The notes under the pieces are model-generated. The model was not told where the DNA came from. It did no database searches and was given only the letters and a program-made list of their open reading frames with translations. The translations under genes and the position numbers were made by a program. From Pseudomonadota bacterium (GTDB lineage: Bacteria > Pseudomonadota > Gammaproteobacteria > Burkholderiales > Gallionellaceae): a stretch of DNA of 64,000 bases. The stretch is from contig JAJXVB010000004.1 in the NCBI GenBank assembly GCA_021782365.1, positions 62,001 to 126,000 of the forward strand, written 5' to 3'. This document shows positions 49,954-60,342 of this stretch, piece after piece; position 1 is the stretch's first letter; each line of letters begins with the position of its first letter.

Positions 49954-50718
49954 TCAGGCGAAAAAGCCGCTTTCCCAGAGCTCCTTGGTCAGGGCCTGGT
50001 AGTCGGCGGCGCCCGGACTGTGAGGCGCATGCTCGAAGACGTCCTGGCCGCGCATCGGGCTTGTCGCAAGCGCCACGTTCTCTCCTATGCGCGTCTCGCA
50101 GACCAGGCTTCCGAAACGCTCCTTGAGCTTTTCGTATATCTCGTGCGAGAGCTTGCGCCTCGAATCGAAACGGGTCAGAAGGATGCGCCTCTCTATCTTC
50201 CTCTTCAACTTCTGCTCCAAGACATTGAGCGCGCTGTCCAGGCGGTGCACGCCCTGAAGGGAGAGGAAATCCGCTGAAACGGGAACCAGGACCCGGTCGG
50301 ATGCAAGAAGCGCATTCAAGGTCAGCACGCCCAGCATGGGGCAGCAGTCTATCATGATAGGCGAGCCTGTCAGGGAAAGGTCTTCCGCCAAGCCCTTCTT
50401 CAGCAGGGTCGCGGCCTGGGGATCGCTGCCCAGCAGCGCATCGAGCTTGGCCAGCTCGAGCGCCGCAGGTATCGCCTGCCAGCCGCGGCCTGTTTCGCGC
50501 AGAAGTTTGGTCAAGGGCGCCTGGTTCTTGAAGAAGGCGACCATGCTGACCGCCGAGGTCACGTTCCTGATTCCGCTGGCCAGGGTCAGGTGGCCCTGCG
50601 GATCGAGATCGATCGCGATGGGATTCTTCTTCGCAATGCTCAATGCCGCGGTGACGTTCAGGCAGGTGGTGGTCTTTCCTACCCCCCCCTTTTGATTGAA
50701 TACGGCGATGACCGCCAT
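49954..50718 (-). CDS. ParA/Soj-family ATPase (orphan)
   Basis: 254 aa from the ATG at 50718, with GGAG 6 nt upstream. The deviant Walker A FNQKGGVGKTTTCLN and DLDPQGHLTLASG define the ParA family; IDCCPMLGVLTLNAL is the Walker B region. No N-terminal HTH and no ParB neighbour, so it is unlikely to be the chromosomal Soj. Orphans of this type position protein cargos such as chemosensory clusters. Its partner is not visible here. Confidence 0.85.
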   Translation of the reverse strand: MAVIAVFNQKGGVGKTTTCLNVTAALSIAKKNPIAIDLDPQGHLTLASGIRNVTSAVSMVAFFKNQAPLTKLLRETGRGWQAIPAALELAKLDALLGSDPQAATLLKKGLAEDLSLTGSPIMIDCCPMLGVLTLNALLASDRVLVPVSADFLSLQGVHRLDSALNVLEQKLKRKIERRILLTRFDSRRKLSHEIYEKLKERFGSLVCETRIGENVALATSPMRGQDVFEHAPHSPGAADYQALTKELWESGFFA

Positions 50719-50870
50719 GCTGCGCTCCAAGTGTGACAGTTCGAACGGATTATAGTCGCAAAATCCGGCCCCATCCTGAAATCAAACGCTTGAACAGCGC
50801 GGGTTTAGGATGCCTATTCCGCGGTTAGGCAAAGGGCTTTCGAATGGCCAATGAAGGGCGATTTCTTTCG

Positions 50871-50876
50871 TATAAT
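50871..50876 (+). promoter_or_regulatory. -10 box of the mdt-type efflux operon
   Basis: A perfect TATAAT lies 33 bp upstream of the adaptor ATG at 50909. The matching -35 region (about 50848-50853, CCAATG) is poor, which suggests activator dependence. Confidence 0.45.
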
Positions 50877-50908
50877 GTCGGCGTTCACCATACTTGCGGA
50901 ACGAATAC

Positions 50909-52087
50909 ATGCCCTACGCCCTCCATCGCACGCGCATCATCGCAGGACTATGCTTCGCACTTGCATGCCTGCCCGCACAAGCCGCCGAGAAGAAACCCGG
51001 CGCGAACCAGCCCATCCCCGTGACGGCGGCGACAGCCGAACAGCAGTCCATGCCGGTATGGCTCGATGCCCAGGGGACCGTCCTCCCGCTCAACTACGTC
51101 AACGTGATGCCCAGGGTATCCAGCCTCTTGCAGACCGTGAATTTCCGCGAGGGGCAGACGGTGAAGGCGGGCCAGCTTCTGGCCACACTCGATCCGGAAC
51201 CGTTCAGGGTATTGTTCGACCAGGCGAAGGCCCAGACGATGCGCGACCAGGCCCAGCTCGATGGCGCCAGGGCCGACCTCAAGCGCTACGAGACGCTGCT
51301 TGCCCAGGACTCCATTTCCGAACAGCAGGTCGTCGACCAGCGCGCGACGGTCGCCCAGCTTGCGGCAACCGTCGAGGCGGACAAGGCGGCCCAGGAAAAC
51401 GCACAGATGCAGCTCGGATGGACGCGCATCACTTCCCCCATCTCCGGAATAGTCGGCCTGCGCCAGGTCAGCGCGGGCAACATCGTGGGGCTCACGGGCG
51501 CGATAGGCGGCGGCAACAGCGCGCTTTCCGGCACCGCTTCGGGCGCCATGCCCATCGTCACGGTGGCCGAGATCCAGCCGATCGCCGTTCTCTTCCCGAT
51601 CGCACAGACCCAGCTTCCCCCTGTCCTCGAGCGCATGCACGAGGGCGGCCAGCTCCAGGTCGAGGCATGGGACCAGAGACGCACGGCCGTGATAGACAAG
51701 GGCAGGGTCGTCGCGCTGGACAACCAGATCAACTCCTCCACCGGAACCGCGATGCTCAAGGCCGAGTTCGCGAATTCGCGCAGGATGCTTTTCCCGAACC
51801 AGTTCGTCAACATCAGGCTGCTTGTCGACACCCTGAAGGGCGCTGTCGTCGTGCCCACCTCGGCGATCGCGACGGGTGCTCCGGGTTCCTATGTCTATGT
51901 GATCGACAGCGCCGACAAGGTGTCGCTGCGCAGGGTCGAGACGGGGTCGACGGACAAGGACAGGACCTCGATCAAGAGCGGCCTCAAGGCGGGTGAGCGC
52001 GTGGTCACCGACGGCCTGGACAGGCTGCGCGAAGGAAGCAAGGTGCAGATCGTCACCCCAGCAGCCCATCGGGTCAAGGGCTCATGA
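50909..52087 (+). CDS. mdtA: RND periplasmic adaptor (MdtA-like)
   Basis: 392 aa from the ATG at 50909; a TTG 5 codons upstream is possible. The signal peptide ([22 protein letters not shown]) has no lipobox. Hairpin and lipoyl regions are clear ([60 protein letters not shown]). Contacts for an MdtBC-type heteromeric pump are expected. The stop overlaps mdtB as ATGA. Confidence 0.9.
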   Translation: MPYALHRTRIIAGLCFALACLPAQAAEKKPGANQPIPVTAATAEQQSMPVWLDAQGTVLPLNYVNVMPRVSSLLQTVNFREGQTVKAGQLLATLDPEPFRVLFDQAKAQTMRDQAQLDGARADLKRYETLLAQDSISEQQVVDQRATVAQLAATVEADKAAQENAQMQLGWTRITSPISGIVGLRQVSAGNIVGLTGAIGGGNSALSGTASGAMPIVTVAEIQPIAVLFPIAQTQLPPVLERMHEGGQLQVEAWDQRRTAVIDKGRVVALDNQINSSTGTAMLKAEFANSRRMLFPNQFVNIRLLVDTLKGAVVVPTSAIATGAPGSYVYVIDSADKVSLRRVETGSTDKDRTSIKSGLKAGERVVTDGLDRLREGSKVQIVTPAAHRVKGS

Positions 52088-55000
52088 CAGAGGCGCAGGG
52101 CCCCGAAGAGGATACGGCCAGCCCGTCCAGGCTCTTCATCCTGCGCCCCATCGCGACCAGCCTTCTGATGCTGGCGGTGATGCTCGCGGGCTTCATAGGC
52201 TACCGCCTGCTTCCCCAGTCCGCGCTGCCGGAGGTGGACTATCCGACGATACAGGTCACAACGCTCTATCCGGGCGCGAGCCCCGACGTGACCACCTCCT
52301 CCATCACCTCTCCTCTTGAGAGGCAGTTCGGGCAGATGCCGGGCCTATCCCAGATGTGGTCGTCGAGCTCCGGCGGGGCATCGGTGATCACGCTGCGCTT
52401 CGACCTCAAGCTTCCTCTCGACGTCGCGGAACAGGAGGTTCAGGCCGCGATCAACGCGGCGACCACCTTCCTTCCGACAGACCTTCCGCAGCCTCCGATC
52501 TACGCCAAGGTCAATCCCGCGGATGCGCCGGTCATCACCCTCGGGCTCACCTCCGACACCCTGCCCCTGACCCAGCTTCAGGACATCGCAGACACCCGGA
52601 TCGCGCAGAAGCTCTCCCAGGTCACGGGAGTCGGTCTCGTCACCCTGAGCGGTGGACAGCGCCCTGCGGTCCAGATCCAGGCGAACGGCCGCGAGCTCGC
52701 ATCCCATGGTCTGAGCCTTGCGAGCGTTCAGGCAGCGATCGTCGCCGCCAACGTGAACATCCCCAAGGGAAGCTTCGACGGCCCTGCTCAGTCGCTGACC
52801 ATCAATGCAAACGACCAGCTCCAGTCCATCCAGGACTACAAGGACCTCGTGATCGCGTTCAACAACGGGGCCCCCGTGAGACTCAGCGACGTCGCTGTCG
52901 TCGAGCGCGGGCCGGAGAATGCGCTGCTCGCAGCCTGGGTCAACGGCAAGCCCGGCATCGTGATCAACGTGCAGCGCCAGCCGGGGGCCAACGTGATCGC
53001 GGTTGTCGACCGCATCCACGAGATACTGCCCCAGCTGAAGCAGAACCTCCCCGGCGCATCCAGCCTCACCGTGCTTTCCGACAGGACGGTCACCATCAGA
53101 TCCGCGATCGCAGACGTTAGGTTCGAACTCCTGCTCTCCGTGATCCTCGTGATCCTGGTGATCTTCCTCTTCCTTAGGAGTGCGAGGGCGACCTTCATCC
53201 CGGCGATGGCCGTCCCGCTCTCCCTGATAGGCACATTCGGCGTCATGTACCTCGCCGACTTCTCGATCAACAACCTGACGCTGATGGCGCTGACCATCGC
53301 CACGGGCTTCGTCGTGGACGACGCGATCGTGATGATAGAAAACATCGCGCGCCACATCGAGCTCGGCGAGACACCGATGCAGGCCGCATTGAAGGGCGCG
53401 AAGCAGATAGGCTTCACCATCATCTCCCTCACCTTCTCCCTTATCGCGGTTCTGATCCCCCTGCTCTTCATGGGCGACGTCGTGGGAAGGCTGTTCCGCG
53501 AGTTCGCGATCACGCTGGCCGTCGCGATTCTGATCTCGGCCGCCGTCTCGCTCACCTTCACGCCCATGCTGAGCGCGCGCCTTTTGAGGCATGTTCCGGA
53601 AAACCAGCAGAACTTCATCCTGCGTTGGAGCCAGAGGCAGTTCGAGAACCTCAGTGCGGCCTACGCAAGGTCTCTATGCTGGGTTCTAAAGCACCAGCCC
53701 CTGACCCTGGCAATCGCCTTCGGCACCCTTGTTTTAACGGTAATACTGTATATTGCGATTCCCAAGGGGTTCTTCCCGGCCGAGGACACAGGACTCATAC
53801 AGGCGATCACCGTCGCACCCCAGGACATCTCCTTTTCCGAGATGAACCGCCGCCAGCAGGCGCTGGTCGACGCCATGCTGAAGGATCCCGCGATATCCAG
53901 CATCTCCTCCTTCATCGGGGTTGACGGAGGAAACACGACGCTCAACAGCGGGCGCATGCTGATCAGCCTGAAGCCGCTCTCGGAGAGAGATGACCGGGCA
54001 GGCGCCATCATCTCGCGCCTGCAGAAGCGCTCGGCCGAGGTTCCCGGCGTCTCCGTCTATCTCCAGCCGGTTCAGGACCTGACGATTGACGACCTCGTGA
54101 GCCGCAGCCCCTTTCAGTTCAGCATCACGACTCCGGACCCCGAAGACCTCTCGCGCCAGACTGAAAGGCTGGTCGAGAGGCTGAAGGCGATGCCGCAGTT
54201 CTCTGAGGTCTCTAGCAGCCTTCAGGACAAGGGACTGCAGGCATACGTGGACATAGACAGGGACACCGCATCCAGGCTCGGCATCAGTGTGGCCAATATA
54301 GACGGCGCGCTCTATAACGCATTCGGCCAGAGGCTGATCTCCATCATCTTCACGCAGTCCTCCCAGTACCGCGTGGTCCTGAAAATCGAGCAGAAGGACA
54401 GGAATGGCCTCTCCGGATTCGACGGCATCTATCTGACTTCGAGCACGGGAGGGGCCGTGCCGCTGCACGAGGTCGCGCGCATAGTGCAGAAGACGGGGCC
54501 GCTCGAGATAGACCACCTTGGGCAATTCCCCGCCGCGATGATCTCCTTCTCCCTCTCGCCCGGCGTTTCGATAGGCGAGGCGGTGGATGCGATACACAAG
54601 GCGCAGAAGGAGATCAAGCTTCCGGCATCCGCCCCTCTCAGGATGCAGGGCGCCGCGGCCGCATTCGAGGCGGCGCTCAGCAACCAGCTCTGGCTTCTAC
54701 TTGCCGCCATCGCGACCATGTACATCGTGCTGGGTATTTTGTATGAGAGCTATATCCACCCGGTCACCATCCTCTCCACCCTTCCATCTGCCGGGATAGG
54801 CGCGCTGCTCGCCTTGATGCTGTCCAAAAACAGCCTGACCGTGATCGCGATCATAGGCATCATCCTCCTGATCGGCATCGTGAAGAAGAACGCGATCCTG
54901 ATGGTGGACTTCGCGCTCGAAGCGCAGAGATCGGGGATGGCGCCGGTCGAGGCGATCCTTCAGGCGGCGGAACTGAGACTGAGGCCGATCCTGATGACCA

Positions 55001-55200
55001 CTTTCGCTGCGCTCTTCGGCGCGGTGCCTCTGGTCATCGGCGGCGGGATGGGGGCTGAGCTGAGGCAGCCGCTGGGCATCGCGCTGGTGGGAGGGCTTCT
55101 GCTCTCGCAGCTTTTGACGCTCTTCACGACCCCTGTGATCTATCTCGCATTCGAGAGGCTAGCCGCGCGCAGGATCAGACGGATGGAGGCAGGGGCGTGA
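52084..55200 (+). CDS. mdtB: RND multidrug transporter, MdtB-like subunit
   Basis: The 1038-aa transporter has 12 helices and two large periplasmic loops. [13 protein letters not shown] carries the relay pair Asp412/Asp413 in TM4. [20 protein letters not shown] and [18 protein letters not shown] are typical of MdtB. Its closest relative here is the next gene, so the pump is a heterotrimer of two B-type and one C-type subunits by analogy with E. coli MdtBC. Likely substrates are bile-salt-like amphiphiles, novobiocin or similar (family knowledge). Confidence 0.93.
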   Translation: MTEAQGPEEDTASPSRLFILRPIATSLLMLAVMLAGFIGYRLLPQSALPEVDYPTIQVTTLYPGASPDVTTSSITSPLERQFGQMPGLSQMWSSSSGGASVITLRFDLKLPLDVAEQEVQAAINAATTFLPTDLPQPPIYAKVNPADAPVITLGLTSDTLPLTQLQDIADTRIAQKLSQVTGVGLVTLSGGQRPAVQIQANGRELASHGLSLASVQAAIVAANVNIPKGSFDGPAQSLTINANDQLQSIQDYKDLVIAFNNGAPVRLSDVAVVERGPENALLAAWVNGKPGIVINVQRQPGANVIAVVDRIHEILPQLKQNLPGASSLTVLSDRTVTIRSAIADVRFELLLSVILVILVIFLFLRSARATFIPAMAVPLSLIGTFGVMYLADFSINNLTLMALTIATGFVVDDAIVMIENIARHIELGETPMQAALKGAKQIGFTIISLTFSLIAVLIPLLFMGDVVGRLFREFAITLAVAILISAAVSLTFTPMLSARLLRHVPENQQNFILRWSQRQFENLSAAYARSLCWVLKHQPLTLAIAFGTLVLTVILYIAIPKGFFPAEDTGLIQAITVAPQDISFSEMNRRQQALVDAMLKDPAISSISSFIGVDGGNTTLNSGRMLISLKPLSERDDRAGAIISRLQKRSAEVPGVSVYLQPVQDLTIDDLVSRSPFQFSITTPDPEDLSRQTERLVERLKAMPQFSEVSSSLQDKGLQAYVDIDRDTASRLGISVANIDGALYNAFGQRLISIIFTQSSQYRVVLKIEQKDRNGLSGFDGIYLTSSTGGAVPLHEVARIVQKTGPLEIDHLGQFPAAMISFSLSPGVSIGEAVDAIHKAQKEIKLPASAPLRMQGAAAAFEAALSNQLWLLLAAIATMYIVLGILYESYIHPVTILSTLPSAGIGALLALMLSKNSLTVIAIIGIILLIGIVKKNAILMVDFALEAQRSGMAPVEAILQAAELRLRPILMTTFAALFGAVPLVIGGGMGAELRQPLGIALVGGLLLSQLLTLFTTPVIYLAFERLAARRIRRMEAGA

Positions 55201-58200
55201 ACTTCTCGGCGCTCTTCATAAGGCGTCCCAAGGGCACCACGCTCTTTGCGCTGGCCGTGCTCCTTGCCGGCATCATCGCCTTCAGGCTGCTTCCCGTCTC
55301 GCCGCTGCCCCAGGTGGATTTTCCGACCATCAATGTTTATGCGAGCCTTCCCGGCGCGAGCCCCGACGTGATGGCGGCGACCGTTGCGACCCCGCTCGAG
55401 CGCGCACTGGGGCGGATCGCCGGCATCACCGAGATGACCTCCTCGAGCTCGCTTGGCTCGACCAACGTCACGATACAGTTCGATCTTTCAAAGGACATCA
55501 ACGCATGCGCGAGAGAGGTGCAGGCGGCAATCAATGCCGCGATGCCCATGCTGCCTTCCGGCATGGTGGGCAATCCGACCTATCGCAAGGTCAACCCGGC
55601 GGATGCGCCCATCATGATCCTCTCTCTGACATCCGATGGCTTGTCCGTGAGCCAGATGTACGACGCCGCATCGACCGTGCTCGCGCAGAAGATCTCCCAG
55701 CTTCCCGGTGTGGGCCAGGTGATCGTCGGGGGTGCCGCGCTGCCCGCGGTGCGGGTGGATCTCAACCTGAACCAGGTCAACAACATGGGGCTCAGCCTCG
55801 AGAAGATCAGGACCGCGATCGCCACATCCAACATCAATGCGCCCAAGGGGGCCGTGGAAGACGAGAAACAGCGCTGGCAGATACAGGCGAACGACCAGCT
55901 GAAATTGCCGGATGACTACGGGCGCGTGATCGTCGCCTATGTGAACGGCGCGCCGGTGAGGCTGGACCAGATCGCGCATGTCAGCATGAATTCGCAGAAC
56001 GTGCGCAACATGGGCATGTCCAACGGCAGGCCTTCGGTTCAGCTCATCATATTCCGCCAGCCGGGTGCGAACATCATAGAGGCGGTCGAGGCGATCAAGT
56101 CCGAGCTGCCGATGCTCTCCGCATCCATCCCGCAGTCGATAAAGATCAACCTGATGTCGGACAGGACCGTCACGATACGCGCATCCCTGAGGGACTCCGA
56201 AGACACGCTGCTCCTATCGGTCGCACTCGTCGCCCTCGTGGTCTTCGTCTTCCTGAGAGACTGGCGGGCCACGCTGATCCCCGTGATCGCGGTGCCGATC
56301 TCGCTGGTCGGCACCTTCGCCGCGATGTATCTGCTGGGCTACAGCCTGGACAACCTCTCGCTGATGGCGCTGATCGTAGCGACCGGATTCGTCGTCGACG
56401 ACGCGGTCGTTGTTTTGGAAAACATCATGAGACACGTCGAGGAGGGAATCCCCCCGATGGAAGCGGCGCTCAGGGGAGCGAAGGAGGTCGGCTTCACCGT
56501 GCTTTCGATGAGCCTCTCGCTGGTCGCGGTCTTCTTGCCTGTGCTCCTGATGGGCGGCATCATAGGAAGGCTGTTCCGCGAATTCGCGGCCACGCTTTCC
56601 ATCGCGGTCATCATCTCCCTTCTGGTCTCGCTCACCGTGACCCCGATGCTCGCATCCAGACTGCTCAGACCCGCAGGCCCGCACGGCCGCCTGGCTGCCT
56701 TCGGCGAAAGGGGCTATGCAAGGCTGCTAAAGGGATACGACCGCACGCTGTCCTGGGCGCTCAGGCATCAGTGGCTGATGCTGATGGTCTTCATCGGCAC
56801 GGTCGCCTTCACGGTGCACCTCTACAAGGTGGTTCCCAAGGGATTCTTCCCGACCCAGGACACCGGCATGGTGATCGGAAACATACAGGCCGACCAGGCG
56901 ATCTCCTTTCAGGCGATGGCGCAGAAACTCAAGCGCATCGTGAACATCATCAAGGCCGACCCGGCGGTCAACAGCATAGTCGCCTTCACCGGAGGAGGAA
57001 GCACCAACGGCGGATTCCTCTTCATCAGCCTGAAACCCTATGACCAGCGCCCCGATGCGGTCACCGTGCTCGCGAAGATGAGGCACAAGATCAACTCGGT
57101 TCCCGGCGCGCAGGTCTTCCTCTTCCCCATACAGGACATACGCGCCGGAGGCAGGCCATCCCCCGCGCTCTACCAGTACACGCTGCAAAGCGGCGACCTG
57201 ACGGAGCTCAGGCTATGGGAGCCTCGCGTTCTCGAGGCCTTCAGGAAGATTCAGGGATTGACCGACGTGAACACGGACCAGCAGAGCAAGGGGCTGCAGA
57301 TCGAGCTCACGATAGACAGGGACGCCGCTGCGCGCTACGGCATATCGGTGAGCACGATAGACCAGACGCTGAACGACGCATTCGGCCAGAGGCTGATCTC
57401 GACGATATATGCGCCCCTAAACCAGTACCGGGTGGTGATGGAGGCCGATGACAGTTATCTTCAGCGGCCACAAGCGCTTGACGACATCTACCTGATAGCA
57501 AGTTCAGGCCAGAAGGTGCCGCTCTCGGCGCTCGCCCACTTCGAGTTCGACAACACCCCTCTTGCGGTGAACCACCAGGGGCTCTTCGCCGCATCGACCA
57601 TCTCCTTCAACCTCGACAAGAGCGTTTCCCTGAGCCAGGCCCAGCAGAAGATCGCGGTCGCGATGGCCGAGATCGGCCTTCCCGGAAGCATACAGGGCGG
57701 CTTCCAGGGGACGGCCAAGATATTCCAGGATACGGTGAAGAACCAGCCCCTCTTCATCTCGTCCGCGATACTCGTGATCTACATCGTGCTTGGCATGCTC
57801 TACGAGAGCACGATACATCCCCTGACCATACTCTCCACCCTTCCCTCCGCCGGCATGGGCGCTGTGCTCGCGCTGATGGCCTTCCATACGGACTTCTCGA
57901 TCATCGCGCTGATAGGCGTGTTCCTCTTGATCGGCATCGTGAAGAAGAACGCGATCCTGATGGTGGACTTCGCGCTTCAGACGGAGAGGGAGACTGGCGT
58001 CAGCCCGAGGGATGCGATACATCAGGCCTGCCTCTTGCGCCTTCGCCCGATACTGATGACCACGCTCGCCGCGCTCTTCACGACGCTTCCCCTAGCGATG
58101 GTCACGGGCAACGGCGCGGAGCTGCGCCAGCCCCTGGGGATCGCGATAGCGGGGGGGCTTATCGTGAGCCAGCTTCTCACCCTTTACTCAACCCCCGTGA

Positions 58201-58283
58201 TCTATCTGCTGCTTGACAGGTTGCGCCACTGGGGACGCCGCCGCTGGGCGGTCCGCTATGCCGCAATAGGAGCATCCGAATGA
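55197..58283 (+). CDS. mdtC: RND multidrug transporter, MdtC-like subunit
   Basis: The 1028-aa transporter starts with GTG overlapping the mdtB stop. [20 protein letters not shown] and [20 protein letters not shown] match MdtC. Asp401/Asp402 in [12 protein letters not shown] are intact, so proton relay is possible in both subunits. [15 protein letters not shown] is shared with mdtB at equivalent positions. The stop overlaps the outer-membrane factor gene by 4 bp. Confidence 0.93.
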   Translation: MNFSALFIRRPKGTTLFALAVLLAGIIAFRLLPVSPLPQVDFPTINVYASLPGASPDVMAATVATPLERALGRIAGITEMTSSSSLGSTNVTIQFDLSKDINACAREVQAAINAAMPMLPSGMVGNPTYRKVNPADAPIMILSLTSDGLSVSQMYDAASTVLAQKISQLPGVGQVIVGGAALPAVRVDLNLNQVNNMGLSLEKIRTAIATSNINAPKGAVEDEKQRWQIQANDQLKLPDDYGRVIVAYVNGAPVRLDQIAHVSMNSQNVRNMGMSNGRPSVQLIIFRQPGANIIEAVEAIKSELPMLSASIPQSIKINLMSDRTVTIRASLRDSEDTLLLSVALVALVVFVFLRDWRATLIPVIAVPISLVGTFAAMYLLGYSLDNLSLMALIVATGFVVDDAVVVLENIMRHVEEGIPPMEAALRGAKEVGFTVLSMSLSLVAVFLPVLLMGGIIGRLFREFAATLSIAVIISLLVSLTVTPMLASRLLRPAGPHGRLAAFGERGYARLLKGYDRTLSWALRHQWLMLMVFIGTVAFTVHLYKVVPKGFFPTQDTGMVIGNIQADQAISFQAMAQKLKRIVNIIKADPAVNSIVAFTGGGSTNGGFLFISLKPYDQRPDAVTVLAKMRHKINSVPGAQVFLFPIQDIRAGGRPSPALYQYTLQSGDLTELRLWEPRVLEAFRKIQGLTDVNTDQQSKGLQIELTIDRDAAARYGISVSTIDQTLNDAFGQRLISTIYAPLNQYRVVMEADDSYLQRPQALDDIYLIASSGQKVPLSALAHFEFDNTPLAVNHQGLFAASTISFNLDKSVSLSQAQQKIAVAMAEIGLPGSIQGGFQGTAKIFQDTVKNQPLFISSAILVIYIVLGMLYESTIHPLTILSTLPSAGMGAVLALMAFHTDFSIIALIGVFLLIGIVKKNAILMVDFALQTERETGVSPRDAIHQACLLRLRPILMTTLAALFTTLPLAMVTGNGAELRQPLGIAIAGGLIVSQLLTLYSTPVIYLLLDRLRHWGRRRWAVRYAAIGASE

Positions 58284-59701
58284 AGAAACTCATATTGATA
58301 TATACGGTTTTGTTGTCCGCCTGCGCGGTGGGCTCCGATTACAGGAAGCCTCCGATCGCGACCCCTGAAAAATTCAAGGAGGGCTGGGTCGAGGCTGGCT
58401 CCTTCGAACTTCGCGGCCCGTGGTGGACGGTGTTCAACGACGAGACCCTGAACGAGCTCGAGCCCAGGGTCGCGATCGCCAACCAGAGCCTGATCGCCTC
58501 CTATCACACCTATCTTCAGGCCACAGCGCTCACGGACGCCGCGCGCTCTGCCGAATTCCCGACCGTGGGCGCAGGCGTCACATCCAGCCGCACCTCCTCG
58601 GGGTCAGGCGGCATCACGGGCGCAGGACAGAACATCACCATCTCAGGAAAGTCACTCGCCTTCTCCGCGAGCTGGGTTCCGGATTTCTGGGGCAAGGTAA
58701 GTCGCCAGGTCGAGGCGGATACTGCGAGCAGCGAGGCCAGCCTGGATTCGCTGCGCAGCGCGCAACTCAGCCTGCAGGCAACACTCGCGCAGAGCTATTT
58801 CCAGATCCGCCAGCTCGACAGCCAGACCGAGCTTGCGAAACAAACCGTCGAGGCCTACGAAAAATTCCTGCAGATGACGAAGAACCGCTATGCGGCGGGT
58901 GTGGCGACCCAGGCGGACGTCGCCCTTGCGGATTCCCAGCTCGCGACCGCGCGCGTGCAGCAGGTCTCATTTGGAGTTCAGCGCGCGCAGCTAGAGCATG
59001 CGATCGCCGTGACGATAGGGGAGCCGCCATCGAGCTTCAGCATTCCCGCAAGAACCGGGATGCCCGAGCCTCGCGCCATTCCTGCTGGCCTTCCTTCGAA
59101 GCTGCTCTTGCGCCGACCCGATCTTCAGGCGGCAGAGCGCCAGGTCGCGTCCGCGAATGCGCTGATCGGCGTTGCGAAGTCCGCCTACTTCCCGGATCTG
59201 ACCCTCTCCGGGCAGCGCGGCTGGCGCAGCACCACCTTCACGAACCTCGTCTCGGCGCCCAACCTCTTCTGGTCGATGGGCCCCTCGGTTGCGGAGACGC
59301 TCTTCGACGGAGGCCTGCGCAGCGCGCAGCTCGCGCAATCCCGAGAAGGCTATCAGGCCGCGGTCGCGCAATACCGGCAGCTGGGCCTTCAGGCATTGCA
59401 GCAGGTGGAGGATCAGCTCGTCGCGACCAGGACGCTTGCCGACGAAGACAGGCTTCAGCAGTTGGCCGTCTCGGCTGCCGACAGGTCGCTGCGCCTCACG
59501 ACAGACCAGTACAAGGCGGGAATGGTGCCCTATCTCAACGTGATCACGGCTCAGGCCGCCGCGTATTCCGCGCGCAATGCGGCTCTTGCGATCTCGGGCC
59601 AAAGGCTCACTTCAAGCGTCGCCTTGATTCAGGCGCTGGGCGGAGGCTGGGAAGATGCGCCCGAACTGGGTCCAGATGTCAAACCATCGGGCAAGGATTG
59701 A
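58280..59701 (+). CDS. NodT/OprM-family outer-membrane efflux lipoprotein
   Basis: The 473-aa protein has the lipoprotein signal [21 protein letters not shown] (lipobox LSAC). Two TolC repeats follow; characteristic segments are GPWWTVFNDETLNELEPRV, SLAFSASWVPDFWGK and the second-half ALGGGWEDAPEL-type end. As fourth gene of the operon it supplies a dedicated exit channel, so the pump need not borrow a chromosomal TolC. Confidence 0.92.
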   Translation: MKKLILIYTVLLSACAVGSDYRKPPIATPEKFKEGWVEAGSFELRGPWWTVFNDETLNELEPRVAIANQSLIASYHTYLQATALTDAARSAEFPTVGAGVTSSRTSSGSGGITGAGQNITISGKSLAFSASWVPDFWGKVSRQVEADTASSEASLDSLRSAQLSLQATLAQSYFQIRQLDSQTELAKQTVEAYEKFLQMTKNRYAAGVATQADVALADSQLATARVQQVSFGVQRAQLEHAIAVTIGEPPSSFSIPARTGMPEPRAIPAGLPSKLLLRRPDLQAAERQVASANALIGVAKSAYFPDLTLSGQRGWRSTTFTNLVSAPNLFWSMGPSVAETLFDGGLRSAQLAQSREGYQAAVAQYRQLGLQALQQVEDQLVATRTLADEDRLQQLAVSAADRSLRLTTDQYKAGMVPYLNVITAQAAAYSARNAALAISGQRLTSSVALIQALGGGWEDAPELGPDVKPSGKD

Positions 59702-59718
59702 GCCCGAAACCCGTCCGC

Positions 59719-60120
59719 TCAATGTTTCTTCAGGCCTGCCGCTTCAGACGCATGCGCAACCTTGGAGGCCCCGTTTAACCGCAGGCAAAGCCGGTCGACC
59801 ATGCTTCCAACCAGCGCCCTGTCTTCAGGAGAGAGGCTCTGTATCGATACGGCGATTCGCTGAGTGACGTCTTCATGCCTTGTTGAGCCGCTTCTGATGA
59901 GGAAATCGAGGGGGCATGAAAGGGCATTCGCGATGTCGTTCAGCCTGCTTAGCGTTGGTATGGTCGCCCCGCGTTCGAAGCGGGAGATCGTTTCCTGTTC
60001 CACGCCTATCATCTCCGCCAGCACGGACTGAGTGATGCCTTGTTTTTGCCGCTCGAGCGCTATCGCACTCCCCAGCGTCTTGGCCAGCTTCCTGTCCTTG
60101 CGTCCCATCCATTTCTCCAT
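59719..60120 (-). CDS. XRE-family HTH regulator
   Basis: The 133-aa protein has an N-terminal Cro/C1-type HTH (about 12-70: LGSAIALERQKQGITQSVLA, EMIGVEQETISRFERGATIP). A helical C-terminus (LSPEDRALVGSMVDRLCLRL) may dimerise. AAGGAAAT precedes the ATG. It lies tail to tail with the efflux operon and could regulate it, itself, or the kinase gene at 60343 through the repeats at 60179 and 60255. Confidence 0.85.
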   Translation of the reverse strand: MEKWMGRKDRKLAKTLGSAIALERQKQGITQSVLAEMIGVEQETISRFERGATIPTLSRLNDIANALSCPLDFLIRSGSTRHEDVTQRIAVSIQSLSPEDRALVGSMVDRLCLRLNGASKVAHASEAAGLKKH

Positions 60121-60156
60121 ATAACTATTTCCTTATATGCGGATTGTGATTCGACA

Positions 60157-60185
60157 TTGACTCGAAAGAAACGACACCGTATGAT
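60157..60185 (+). promoter_or_regulatory. sigma70 promoter facing the histidine kinase gene
   Basis: TTGACT and TATGAT are separated by 17 bp. The -10 is part of the first 18-bp direct repeat, so a protein bound to the repeat would cover the promoter. The kinase ATG is 157 bp downstream, giving a long leader. Confidence 0.6.
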
Positions 60186-60272
60186 GCAATACCACATAGC
60201 ATATGGTTACAGGTTGGCCTTGACATGCCTTCACTTCGTTGGCTCGGCAGCATAGTATGATGCAATACCACA
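60179..60272. repeat. Two 18-bp direct repeats in the XRE/kinase intergenic region
   Basis: GTATGATGCAATACCACA occurs identically at 60179-60196 and 60255-60272, 76 bp apart. Each copy continues into a small inverted repeat (ACCA...TGGT at 60191-60207; CCACA-N5-TGTGG at 60268-60282). No gene lies between them. They look like paired operator sites. Confidence 0.8.
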
Positions 60273-60342
60273 CAATTTGTGGTGGATGGTCGGCCTGGGC
60301 ATTTCTGCTCCGTTCTGGCGCGGCCGAATATAAGCAGCGCCC

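Noticed and set aside
52084-58283. The two adjacent RND genes as a recent tandem duplication
   Set aside because: They differ throughout and each matches a distinct subunit type (MdtB-like, MdtC-like), so this is the normal heteromeric pump arrangement.
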